Positions 43,347 to 51,739 of a stretch of DNA of 64,000 bases are shown one piece after another. The DNA is taken from positions 1,488,001 through 1,552,000 of the forward strand of contig NZ_CP097289.1 in the NCBI RefSeq assembly GCF_023498005.1, written 5' to 3'. Position 1 is the first letter of the stretch; every line of letters starts with the position of its first letter. This DNA is from Streptomyces durmitorensis (GTDB lineage Bacteria; Actinomycetota; Actinomycetes; Streptomycetales; Streptomycetaceae). The position numbers and the translations under genes are program-made. Below the pieces are notes generated by a model. The model was not told where the DNA came from. It did no database searches and was given only the letters and a program-made list of their open reading frames with translations.

Positions 43347-44459
43347 ATGAGCGGCTCGAAGACCGCGCGCGGCTCGTCCGTCGTCCGTACCCACGGGTCA
43401 GCCGTCCGCACCCACGGGTCCTCCGTCCGTACGTTCCGGCTGACCGTGCCGCCCGTCTCCGGAATCCTGCGCCCCCGGCTCGTGGCGCTGGGCGCGGTGC
43501 TCGCCGTCGGCGGCTTCCTGCTGTTCTGCTGGGGCCTGACGATCGGCGACTACCCGATCGCCTTCGCCGATGTCGTACGCGCCCTCGCGGGCTCCGGCGA
43601 CCCGGGCACCGTCCTCGTGGTCGAGGAACTGCGGCTGCCCCGCGCCCTGGTCGGACTGCTCGCCGGGGTCGCCTTCGGCGTGTCCGGCGCGCTGTTCCAG
43701 ACCATGACCCGCAACCCGCTGGCGAGCCCCGACATGATCGGCCTGACCCAGGGCGCGGGCACCGCCGTCGTCGCGGGGATCGTCCTCGGCTGGGACGGCG
43801 GCCTCGGCACCCAGGCGCTCGGGCTCTTCGGCGCCCTGGCCACGGCGCTCGTCGTCTACGCCCTGGCCTGGCGCCGCGGCGCCACCGGCTACCGCATCAT
43901 CCTGGTCGGCGTCGGAGTGGCCTGGATCTGCACCAGCGCCACCGACCATCTCCTGGCCAGGGGCGGCCGGTTCCAGGCGCAGGCAGCGCTCGGCTGGCTG
44001 GTCGGCAACCTCAACGGCCGTACGTGGGGCCAGGTCGGGCCGCTCGCGATCGCCCTCGCGGTGCTGCTGCCCGCGGCGCTGCTGCTCGGGCGGCTGCTGC
44101 GCACCCTGCAACTGGGGGACGACGTGGCCACCGGGCTCGGCACCCGGGTGCAGCCGGTGCGCCTCGCAGTCCTGCTCTGCGGGGTCGGGCTCGTCGCCTT
44201 CGCCACCGCGTCCGCGGGACCCGTGGCCTTCGTGGCCCTCGCCGCGCCACAGATCACCCAGCGCCTCGCCCGCACGGCGTGGCCGCCCACCCTCGCCTCG
44301 GGGCTCACCGGGGCCGTGGTGGTCCTCGGCAGTGACCTCATCGCCCGCACACTCGTCTCCGGCACGGAACTGCCGGTCGGCATCGTCACCGGCGTGCTCG
44401 GCGCGCCGATCCTGCTCTGGCTGCTCGTCCGCGCCAACCGCGCGGGTTCAGGAGGTTGA
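43347..44459 (+). CDS. Iron-siderophore ABC permease (FecCD family), second subunit
   Basis: This 370-residue permease has the paired signature [44 protein letters not shown] and the late [18 protein letters not shown]. The N-terminal 35 residues are a hydrophilic extension with a repeated pattern ([18 protein letters not shown]) encoded by short direct repeats near 43380-43430. ATG at 43347 is seven bases from GGAGG; ATG at 43341 would abut the site. It partners the preceding permease. Confidence 0.93.
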   Translation: MSGSKTARGSSVVRTHGSAVRTHGSSVRTFRLTVPPVSGILRPRLVALGAVLAVGGFLLFCWGLTIGDYPIAFADVVRALAGSGDPGTVLVVEELRLPRALVGLLAGVAFGVSGALFQTMTRNPLASPDMIGLTQGAGTAVVAGIVLGWDGGLGTQALGLFGALATALVVYALAWRRGATGYRIILVGVGVAWICTSATDHLLARGGRFQAQAALGWLVGNLNGRTWGQVGPLAIALAVLLPAALLLGRLLRTLQLGDDVATGLGTRVQPVRLAVLLCGVGLVAFATASAGPVAFVALAAPQITQRLARTAWPPTLASGLTGAVVVLGSDLIARTLVSGTELPVGIVTGVLGAPILLWLLVRANRAGSGG

Positions 44460-44463
44460 TCCC

Positions 44464-45318
44464 ATGTCGGCTGACTCCCTGTCGACCGACCCGGCTCCGG
44501 CAGGCCCGGCGCCGGCCACCGACGTGGACCTGCGGGCCCGCGACCTGAGCCTGGCCTACGGCAACCGCCTGGTGGTGGACGGCCTCGACCTGGCCGTGCC
44601 GCCGGGCCGCATCACGGCCGTCGTGGGCGCCAACGCCTGCGGCAAGTCCACCCTCCTGCGCGCCCTGGCCCGGCTGCTCGCACCCCGCGGCGGCGCCGTC
44701 CACCTGGACGGCCGCGCGCTACACTCCATACCGAGCCGCGAGCTGGCCCAGCGCCTTGGCATCCTGCCGCAGAGCCCGGTCGCGCCCGAGGGTCTGACCG
44801 TCATCGACCTGGTCAACCGCGGCCGGTCACCGCACCAGACCTGGTGGCGGCAGTGGTCGAAGTCCGACGAGGACGCCGTCCACCAGGCGCTTGCCGCGAC
44901 CGGCATGACCGATCTCGCGGACCGTCCCGTCGACGAACTCTCCGGCGGACAGCGCCAACGCGCCTGGATCGCCATGGCGGTCGCCCAGGGCACCCCCGTA
45001 CTGCTCCTCGACGAGCCGACGACCTATCTCGACCTCGCGCACCAGATCGACGTACTCGACCTGATCACCGACCTCAACCGGCGCGAGAACCGCACCGTCG
45101 TGATGGTGCTGCACGACCTCAATCAGGCCTGCCGCTACGCCGATCACGTCGTCGCCATGAAGTCGGGCCGGATCGCGGCCGAAGGCACCCCGGCCGAGGT
45201 GATCACCGTCGACACCGTGCGGGACGTCTTCGAGCTGAAGTGCCGCATCACCCCGGACCCGGTCAGCGGTACGCCGCTGGTCATTCCCATCGGCCGTCAC
45301 CACGGCGAATCGACTTAG
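44464..45318 (+). CDS. Iron-siderophore ABC transporter ATPase (FecE type)
   Basis: This 284-residue ATPase has Walker [12 protein letters not shown] (about 58-68), the signature [14 protein letters not shown], Walker [16 protein letters not shown] and H-loop VLHDLNQA. This ferric-siderophore ATPase type has a conserved TTYLD after Walker B. It powers the FecCD pair. The stop codon is part of the next iron box, so transcription of the following genes can be controlled separately. Confidence 0.95.
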   Translation: MSADSLSTDPAPAGPAPATDVDLRARDLSLAYGNRLVVDGLDLAVPPGRITAVVGANACGKSTLLRALARLLAPRGGAVHLDGRALHSIPSRELAQRLGILPQSPVAPEGLTVIDLVNRGRSPHQTWWRQWSKSDEDAVHQALAATGMTDLADRPVDELSGGQRQRAWIAMAVAQGTPVLLLDEPTTYLDLAHQIDVLDLITDLNRRENRTVVMVLHDLNQACRYADHVVAMKSGRIAAEGTPAEVITVDTVRDVFELKCRITPDPVSGTPLVIPIGRHHGEST

Positions 45319-45333
45319 GGTAGCCTCACCTGG
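45315..45333. promoter_or_regulatory. Second iron box, before the ABC exporter pair
   Basis: TTAGGGTAGCCTCACCTGG matches the iron-box consensus TTAGGTTAGGCTCACCTAA at 15 of 19 positions. It overlaps the FecE stop codon and lies about 42-60 bases before the next start. It implies an internal, iron-regulated promoter. Confidence 0.82.
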
Positions 45334-45374
45334 ATTTCTTGCATCTGCATGGTCCGGTCCTGGAGAGGTGGCGG

Positions 45375-47069
45375 GTGAGTACATCAAGTCCGTCGGGGCG
45401 GGACGTCCTGAGAGAGTCCATACGGGGGCAGCGGCGCGATGTCGGCGTCGGCGCGCTGCTGGGTTCCGGCCACCAGATAGGCGAGGCGCTGGTCCCCGTC
45501 CTGATCGGTGTCGCGATCGACCAGGCCGTCACCGACTCCGACACCGGCGCCCTGCTCGTCTGCCTCGGCGTCCTGGCCGTCGGCTATGTGGCACTCGCGC
45601 TGAGCTTCCGCTTCGGCGCCATGGCCGGTGAGCGGGCCGCGGCCCGCGCCGAGCACACCCTTCGCATCTCTCTCGTACGCCGCATACTCGACCCGGGCGG
45701 CGGCGCCGAGGAAGGCCGGCTGCCCGGGGCCCTGGCCAACATCGCGACCGAGGACGCCAAGCGCGTCGGCGCCGTCAACATGGCCCTGATGGCCGGGATC
45801 TCGGCGCTGACAGGCATCCTCACCTGCGCCGTCGTCCTGCTGCGCATGTCGCTGACGCTCGGCCTCGTCGTGCTGCTCGGCACGCCGGTGCTGCTCTGGC
45901 TCGGACATCTGCTGAGCAAGCCGCTCGAGCACCGCAGCGAGGCCGAGCAGGAGCGCGCCGCGCACGCGTCGGCCGTCGCCGCCGACCTGGTGACGGGCCT
46001 GCGGATACTCAAGGGCATCGGCGGCGAGTCGGCGGCCATCGCCCGCTACCGCACCACAAGCCGCGACTCCCTCGGGGCCACCCTGAAGGCCGCACGCGCA
46101 CAGGCCTTCCAGAGCGGTGTGGTCCTCGCGCTGACGGGGTTCCTGATCGCCGCCGTCGCGCTGGTCGGCGGCAGGCTCGCCGCCCAGGGCAGCATCAGCC
46201 TCGGCGAGCTCGTGTCGGCGGTCGGCCTCGCGCTCTTCCTGCTCGGCCCCCTGGAGACGCTCTCCTGGGTCAACGCCGAACTCGCCCAGGGCAGGGCGTC
46301 GGCCACCCGGATCGCGGAGGTCGTCGCCACCCCGGCCACGATCACCGCCGGGGAGCGGAGCCTGTCCCAGCCGGTGCGCGGCGCCGTCCGGCTCGACGGC
46401 GTCCGGCACGGCGGTCTGCGCGGAGTGGACCTGGACGTCGCGCCCGGCGAACTGCTCGGCGTGGTCGCGACCGACCCCGCGCACGCGGGCGACCTGCTGC
46501 GCTGCCTGGCCCGGCGGACCGACCCCGACACCGGGACCGTCGCACTGGACGGCATGTCCCTGCGGGATCTCGACCCGGCCGAGCTGCGCACGGCGATGCT
46601 CGTCGCCGATCACGACGCGGACCTCTTCGCGGGCACCGTCCGCGAGAACGTCACGGCCGCCGCACCCGACGGCGCCGACCCGGAACAGGCGATGGCGGCC
46701 GCCGGAGTGACCCAGGTCGCCCAGACCCTGCCGGACGGCGAGCACACGCCGGTCGGGGAGCGCGGCCACTCGCTCTCGGGCGGGCAGCGCCAACGCGTCG
46801 CCCTGGCCCGTGCCCTCGCGGCCGAACGGCCCGTCCTCGTGGTCCACGATCCGACCACCGCGGTCGACGCCGTGACCGAGGCCCGCATCGCCGCCGGTCT
46901 GCGCGAGATCCGCAAGGGCCGCACCACGATCCTGGTGACCACGAGCCCCGCGCTGCTCTCGGTCACCGACCGCGTGGTGCTCCTGGACGAAGGCCGGGTC
47001 ACCGACACGGCCCCGCACGCCGAACTGATCCAGCGTCATGAGGCTTATCGCACGGCGGTGTTGGCATGA
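45375..47069 (+). CDS. ABC exporter half-transporter with degenerate nucleotide-binding domain
   Basis: This 564-residue protein has six helices plus an ATPase domain. Its P-loop is lost (LLGVVATDPAHAGDLLRC, no GxGKS/T). The Walker B glutamate is replaced by proline (LVVHDPTTAVDA) and the H-loop histidine is absent (LVTTSPALL), but the signature LSGGQRQR is intact. It can supply only the signature half of one ATP site. The partner gene overlaps by ATGA. GTG at 45375 follows GGAGAGG. The iron box just upstream suggests siderophore traffic; direction is uncertain. Confidence 0.9.
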   Translation: MSTSSPSGRDVLRESIRGQRRDVGVGALLGSGHQIGEALVPVLIGVAIDQAVTDSDTGALLVCLGVLAVGYVALALSFRFGAMAGERAAARAEHTLRISLVRRILDPGGGAEEGRLPGALANIATEDAKRVGAVNMALMAGISALTGILTCAVVLLRMSLTLGLVVLLGTPVLLWLGHLLSKPLEHRSEAEQERAAHASAVAADLVTGLRILKGIGGESAAIARYRTTSRDSLGATLKAARAQAFQSGVVLALTGFLIAAVALVGGRLAAQGSISLGELVSAVGLALFLLGPLETLSWVNAELAQGRASATRIAEVVATPATITAGERSLSQPVRGAVRLDGVRHGGLRGVDLDVAPGELLGVVATDPAHAGDLLRCLARRTDPDTGTVALDGMSLRDLDPAELRTAMLVADHDADLFAGTVRENVTAAAPDGADPEQAMAAAGVTQVAQTLPDGEHTPVGERGHSLSGGQRQRVALARALAAERPVLVVHDPTTAVDAVTEARIAAGLREIRKGRTTILVTTSPALLSVTDRVVLLDEGRVTDTAPHAELIQRHEAYRTAVLA

Positions 47070-48919
47070 ACGAGACCTCGAACGAGCAGCAGTCGGACAC
47101 CCGCGAGCTGCTCCCCACCGCCACCGCGACCCGCACCCGGGCCGCGGTCCGCGAGCTGGTGCGCCCGCACCGCGGCCTGGCGGTCGGCGGCTTCGCGGTG
47201 ATGATCGCGGCGACGGCGGTGGGACTCCTCGTCCAGCCGATCCTCGGCCGCATCGTGGACCTGGTGGCCGACCAGCGCCCTGCGGGAGACCTCACGCTGC
47301 CGGTCGTCCTGCTGGTCCTCGTCGCCCTCGCGCACGGCGGCACCACCTCGCTCGGCCTGTCGCTCGTCTCCCGGCTCGGCGAGACCGTGCTCGCGCAGCT
47401 GCGCGAGCGGTTCGTGGAGAAGGCCCTGCGACTGCCCCTCGAACAGGTGGAGAAGGCCGGTGCCGGAGACCTCACCGCGCGGGTGACCCGGGACGTCTCG
47501 GTGGTGGGCGAGGCGGTGCGCAGCGCCCTGCCCGAACTGGCCCGTTCCCTGCTCGCCATCTTCCTGACGCTGGCCGCGATGGCGGCGCTCGACTGGCGTT
47601 TCCTGGTCGCGGCCCTGCTCGCGGTGCCCGTCCAGGCGACCACCGCCCGCTGGTACGTCCGCCATGCCGTGCCGCTCTACGCCCAGCAGCGCATCGCCAC
47701 CGGCGCCCAGCAGCAGCAGCTCCTCGACACCATCGCAGGGGCGGGCACGGTGCGGGGCTTTCGCATCGAGGAGGAGCACACCGCACGGGTGACCCGGCGT
47801 TCGTCGACCGCGGTCGCGCTGAAGATGCGCGGCATCCGGCTGGTCCTCGACTTCTACAACCGCCTGCACGTCGCCGAGTACACCGGGCTCGCCGCGGTCC
47901 TCGTCACCGGTTTCCTGCTCGTCCGCTCGGACTCCGTGTCCATCGGCACCGCGACCGCCGCCGCGCTGTACTTCCACAGCCTGTTCACGCCGGTCAACTC
48001 CGCACTCGTGCTCCTCGACGACGCGCAGTCGGCGACCGCGTCGCTCGCCCGCCTCGTCGGGGTCGCGGACGAGCCGACGCCTGAGCCCACGCGGGCCGAG
48101 GGGACGGCCGAGCCGTCGCAGCCCGGTGCGGCGCCGGACGGCACCGTCACCGTGACCGGCATCGACCACGCGTACGTACCCGGCCGTCCCGTCCTGCGAC
48201 ACGTGGACCTCACGCTGCGGGCCGGGGAGCGGGTGGCTCTTGTCGGCCCGAGCGGCGCGGGCAAGACCACGCTCGCCAAGCTGATAGCGGGGGTGCACCG
48301 GGCGACCTCGGGATCGGTGCGCCTGGCCGGAACCCCGGGCCGGGGCAACGGCCTTCCGGTGGCCCTGGTCACCCAGGAGACGCATGTCTTCGCCGGGCCG
48401 CTGGCGGACGACCTGCGTCTTGCCCACCCCGACGCCACCGACGACGAACTGCGCACGGCGCTGACCGACGTCGACGCGCTGGAGTGGGCCGAAGCGCTGC
48501 CCGACGGCCTGGACACGGTCGTGGGCGACGGAGGCCACCGCCTCACCTCCGCCCAGGTCCAGCAACTCGCCCTGGCCCGGCTGATCCTCGCCGATCCGCC
48601 GGTGGCCGTGCTCGACGAGGCGACGGCCGAGGCCGGAAGCACCGGCGCGCGTCTCCTGGAGAAGGCCACGGACCGGGCGGTCGAGGGACGCACGGCGCTC
48701 GTCGTCGCCCACCGACTGACCCAGGCCGCGACGGCGGACCGGATCGTCGTCATGGAGGACGGCCGGATCGTGGAGAGCGGCACCCACGACGAACTGCGCG
48801 AAGGCTCCGGCCCCTACGCCTCCTTGTGGCAGGCGTGGTCCGGCACCCGTACCGCGACCGACAAGTCCCCCACGCACCGCGCAGGTCCCGACACCACCAC
48901 CGTGAAGGACGACGACTGA
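47066..48919 (+). CDS. ABC exporter half-transporter with intact P-loop, partner of the preceding gene
   Basis: This 617-residue half-transporter has Walker A LVGPSGAGKTTLAKL (about 393-407), Walker B VAVLDEATAEAGS with the catalytic glutamate, and H-loop VVAHRLTQ. Its signature is degenerate (LTSAQVQQ instead of LSGGQ). Together with the preceding protein it forms exactly one competent ATP site, the pattern of asymmetric heterodimeric exporters. It has six helices in residues 30-320. The stop shares a base with the ATG of the siderophore-binding lipoprotein. Confidence 0.92.
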   Translation: MNETSNEQQSDTRELLPTATATRTRAAVRELVRPHRGLAVGGFAVMIAATAVGLLVQPILGRIVDLVADQRPAGDLTLPVVLLVLVALAHGGTTSLGLSLVSRLGETVLAQLRERFVEKALRLPLEQVEKAGAGDLTARVTRDVSVVGEAVRSALPELARSLLAIFLTLAAMAALDWRFLVAALLAVPVQATTARWYVRHAVPLYAQQRIATGAQQQQLLDTIAGAGTVRGFRIEEEHTARVTRRSSTAVALKMRGIRLVLDFYNRLHVAEYTGLAAVLVTGFLLVRSDSVSIGTATAAALYFHSLFTPVNSALVLLDDAQSATASLARLVGVADEPTPEPTRAEGTAEPSQPGAAPDGTVTVTGIDHAYVPGRPVLRHVDLTLRAGERVALVGPSGAGKTTLAKLIAGVHRATSGSVRLAGTPGRGNGLPVALVTQETHVFAGPLADDLRLAHPDATDDELRTALTDVDALEWAEALPDGLDTVVGDGGHRLTSAQVQQLALARLILADPPVAVLDEATAEAGSTGARLLEKATDRAVEGRTALVVAHRLTQAATADRIVVMEDGRIVESGTHDELREGSGPYASLWQAWSGTRTATDKSPTHRAGPDTTTVKDDD

Positions 48920-49986
48920 TGCTCGGCTCTCCAAGACGCACGGCACGCATCACCACAGCGCTCGCCTCCGCGCTCCTCCTGCTCGCCGCCGCCACGGCCT
49001 GCGGCTCCGGAGACGACTCCGGCACGGGCTCGGACAACGCCGCGTCCGCGGACGGCGCCTTCCCGGTGAGCATCGCGCACAAGTACGGCAGCACCACCGT
49101 CAAGTCCGAGCCCAAACGCATCGTCACCGTCGGCCTCACCGACCAGGACGCCGTGCTCGCCCTGGGCAAGGTGCCCGTCGGCACCACCGAGTGGCTCGGC
49201 GGCTACAAGGGCGCCATCGGCCCCTGGGCCGCCGACGAGCTCGGCGGCGCCAAGGCGCCGACCGTCCTGAAGGACACCGGCACGGGGCCGCGGACGGAGA
49301 AGATCGCGTCCCTCCACCCGGACCTGATCCTCGCCGTCTACGGAGGCCTGACCAAGGAGCAGTACACGACCCTGTCGAAGTTCGCCCCGGTGGTGGCGCA
49401 GCCGAAGGAGTACAACGACTTCGGGGTCCCGTGGCAGCAGCAGACCGAGACCATCGGCAAGGCGCTCGGCCAGAAGGACAAGGCCAAGAAGCTGGTGACG
49501 GGCGTCGAGGCCGACTTCAAGGCCGCGACCAAGGAGAATCCGGCGTTCGCCAAGTCCAGTGCCGTGATGGCCACTCCGTACGAGGGAATCTTCGCCTTCG
49601 GCAGCCAGGACCCACGCTCCCGGGTCCTGACCGGCCTCGGCTTCACCCTGCCGGGCGACCTGGACAAGGTCATCGGCGACGAGTTCGGCGCCAACATCAG
49701 CAAGGAACGCACCGACCTGCTGGACACCGACGCGATCGTGTGGATCGCGTCCGACCCGGCGAAGGACGAGGCCGAGCTCGGCAAGAACCCGCTCTACGCC
49801 GATCTGGACGTGGCCGAGGAGGACCGTGAGGTCTATGTCGCGGAGGCGAGCGACTACGGAAACTCCGTCTCCTTCGTGTCGGTCCTGAGCCTGCCGTACA
49901 TGCTGGAACGCCTGGTCCCGCAGCTGGCTTCGGCCGTCGACGGTGACACCGCGACCAAGGTGAAGCAGCACGCCGGGAGCCAGTGA
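48919..49986 (+). CDS. Iron-siderophore-binding lipoprotein
   Basis: This 355-residue class III binding protein has a signal peptide with lipobox LLAAATAC (C28), a Ser/Gly-rich linker, and two lobes joined by a long helix. Conserved parts are EPKRIVTVGLTDQDAVLALGKVPVGTTEW and IASLHPDLILAVYGGLTKEQYTTLSKFAPVV, typical of ferri-siderophore receptors. It should feed the FecCD/FecE importer although the exporter pair lies between them. The ATG at 48919 shares a base with the upstream stop. No siderophore biosynthesis genes are nearby. Confidence 0.93.
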   Translation: MLGSPRRTARITTALASALLLLAAATACGSGDDSGTGSDNAASADGAFPVSIAHKYGSTTVKSEPKRIVTVGLTDQDAVLALGKVPVGTTEWLGGYKGAIGPWAADELGGAKAPTVLKDTGTGPRTEKIASLHPDLILAVYGGLTKEQYTTLSKFAPVVAQPKEYNDFGVPWQQQTETIGKALGQKDKAKKLVTGVEADFKAATKENPAFAKSSAVMATPYEGIFAFGSQDPRSRVLTGLGFTLPGDLDKVIGDEFGANISKERTDLLDTDAIVWIASDPAKDEAELGKNPLYADLDVAEEDREVYVAEASDYGNSVSFVSVLSLPYMLERLVPQLASAVDGDTATKVKQHAGSQ

Positions 49987-50001
49987 ACGTATGATCAGCC
50001 G

Positions 50002-50538
50002 ATGTCTGACACGACCGAAACCACGCCCGGCTGGCTGACCTCCGACGAGCTCGAGCAGGCCCGTAACCGCATGCCGATCCTGTACGTCGAGGCCGTGCCG
50101 GTGCGCGTCGACGACAACGGCGAAGTCACCAGCATCGGACTGCTGTTGGGGATGGGGCGGGACGGGTCGGTCAGCCGCTCCCTCGTCTCCGGCCGGGTCC
50201 TGCACCACGAGCGGGTCCGTGACGCCCTGCTGCGCCACCTGGAGAAGGATCTCGGCCCTGCGGCGCTCCCCCGCGTCCCGGCCTCCCTCCAGCCCTTCAC
50301 CGTCGCCGAGTACTTCCCGACGCAGGGCATCACGCCGTTCCACGACCCCCGCCAGCACGCGGTGTCCCTCGCCTACATCGTCCCGGTCGCCGGCGACTGC
50401 CGCCCCCGGCAGGACGCTCTCGACCTGGCGTGGTTCAGCCCGCAGGAGGCCTTGTCGGTGGTGGTCCAGAACGAGATGCCGGGCGGTCACGGCGTCCTGC
50501 TCAAGCAGGCCCTGGCGCACGCCGGTTGCCTGTCCTGA
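50002..50538 (+). CDS. Nudix-fold family protein with degenerate Nudix box (DUF4916-like)
   Basis: This protein has 178 residues. The Nudix box position reads GRVLHHERVRDALLRHLEKDLG (about 66-87). The first Gly, Glu and Arg fit, but the catalytic REUxEE part is RHLEKD, so two key glutamates are replaced by His and Lys. Hydrolase activity is therefore doubtful. Similar proteins in Streptomyces are annotated DUF4916 or Nudix family. It starts 15 bases after the siderophore-binding gene and may be part of the iron operon. Confidence 0.78.
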   Translation: MSDTTETTPGWLTSDELEQARNRMPILYVEAVPVRVDDNGEVTSIGLLLGMGRDGSVSRSLVSGRVLHHERVRDALLRHLEKDLGPAALPRVPASLQPFTVAEYFPTQGITPFHDPRQHAVSLAYIVPVAGDCRPRQDALDLAWFSPQEALSVVVQNEMPGGHGVLLKQALAHAGCLS

Positions 50539-50589
50539 AGGGTCCCGGGATCCGAGAAGAGCTGACGGGAGCGGGAGGGGCCTGACGGA

Positions 50590-50608
50590 TTAGGTAAGGC
50601 TCGGCTAA
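50590..50608. promoter_or_regulatory. Third iron box, before the YncE-like gene
   Basis: TTAGGTAAGGCTCGGCTAA matches the iron-box consensus TTAGGTTAGGCTCACCTAA at 16 of 19 positions, the best of the three. It lies 57-75 bases upstream of the ATG at 50665. Confidence 0.83.
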
Positions 50609-50664
50609 GTTGATCGGCGAGTGCCTTCCTCCGGAGGCACATCTGCCAAGGAGATCGACGCAGC

Positions 50665-51723
50665 ATGAGCTCAACCATCCGCCGGGCCCGCCGTACCACC
50701 GCGATCACCGTGTCGCTCGCCGCGGGAGGTGCCCTCGTCTCGGCAGGCACCGCGGACGCCGACACCGCGAGGACCGGCTCGCCCACCGAAACGGCGCCGA
50801 TCAGGCAAGGCCTCTACCAGTCCGCGTACTCGGAGCGGAACGACGCGCTCTGGATGACCTCTTCCGTGGGCATGCCGCCCGCCACGGTCACCGACTCGCG
50901 TCTGCTGAGAGTCGACCCGGACACGCTGAAGGTCGAGAAGGCCTACACGCCGCCGGTCACCGACGCGGCCACCGGCGCGGTCGAGTCGGTCTACGGCGTC
51001 GCCGTCGACGACGAGCACAACACCGTCTGGACTACCAACACCCGCGACAACTCCGTCGCCGTCTACAGCCAGCGCACCGGCAAGCGCCTCGCCACGCTGC
51101 CGAACGTGAACCACGCCCGCGAGATCGTCGTGGACGAGCGGCGCGACACCGTGTGGGCGAGCTCCTTCGCCGACGGCAGCCTCGTCGCGTTCGACTCCGC
51201 CACCTTCAAGGAGAAGAAGCGCGTCACCGTCCCCGGCACGGGACCGACGGGCATCACCGTGAACGAGCGGACCGGTTCGGTGTACGCCGCCGACTACCAC
51301 GGCGCCCGGATCATCGAGATCTCCCGCCGCGCCGAGAGCCCGCGGCTCATCCCGGCCGGCAAGGGACCGCTCTCGATCGCCCTCTCCAAGAACGGCCGCA
51401 CCGCCTACACCGCCGACCAGACCTCCGGCACGGTCACGGTCGTCGACCTGCGCAAGGGCGCCGTCACCCGGTCCGTGCCCACCGGCGGCGGCACCAAGTC
51501 CGTGGCCGTCGACCACCGCTCGGGCCACGTCCTTGCCGTCAACCGCACGACCGCCACCGTCACGGTCGTCGACCCGCACAAGGGCGAGGTCGTGAAGTCC
51601 GTGGGCACCGGCGTGAACCCCAACCACGTCCATGTGGCCGACGGCCACGCGTACGTGACCGACAAGTCGGGCTCGGGTCCCGCGGGCGAGGACCTGCTGA
51701 CCCGCGTCCACCTGCACCGCTGA
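50665..51723 (+). CDS. Secreted YncE-like seven-bladed beta-propeller protein, iron-box controlled
   Basis: This is a 352-residue protein. The signal peptide (residues 1-33, RRARRTTAITVSLAAGGALVSAGTADA) has no lipobox. It is followed by YncE/YVTN-type propeller repeats, with blades marked by YGVAVDDEHNTVWTTNTRDNSVAVYS, REIVVDERRDTVWAS, GTVTVVDLRKGAV and ATVTVVDPHKGEV. The ligand is unknown. The upstream iron box suggests expression under iron limitation; E. coli yncE is also described as iron-starvation induced. It is convergent with the YhgE-like gene. Confidence 0.88.
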   Translation: MSSTIRRARRTTAITVSLAAGGALVSAGTADADTARTGSPTETAPIRQGLYQSAYSERNDALWMTSSVGMPPATVTDSRLLRVDPDTLKVEKAYTPPVTDAATGAVESVYGVAVDDEHNTVWTTNTRDNSVAVYSQRTGKRLATLPNVNHAREIVVDERRDTVWASSFADGSLVAFDSATFKEKKRVTVPGTGPTGITVNERTGSVYAADYHGARIIEISRRAESPRLIPAGKGPLSIALSKNGRTAYTADQTSGTVTVVDLRKGAVTRSVPTGGGTKSVAVDHRSGHVLAVNRTTATVTVVDPHKGEVVKSVGTGVNPNHVHVADGHAYVTDKSGSGPAGEDLLTRVHLHR

Positions 51724-51739
51724 GAGGCTTCGGGAGCGT

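Noticed and set aside
42211..51723. Siderophore biosynthetic gene cluster
   Set aside because: Only transport, binding and regulatory elements are present. No NRPS, IucA/C-like or ornithine-modifying enzymes were seen in the window.
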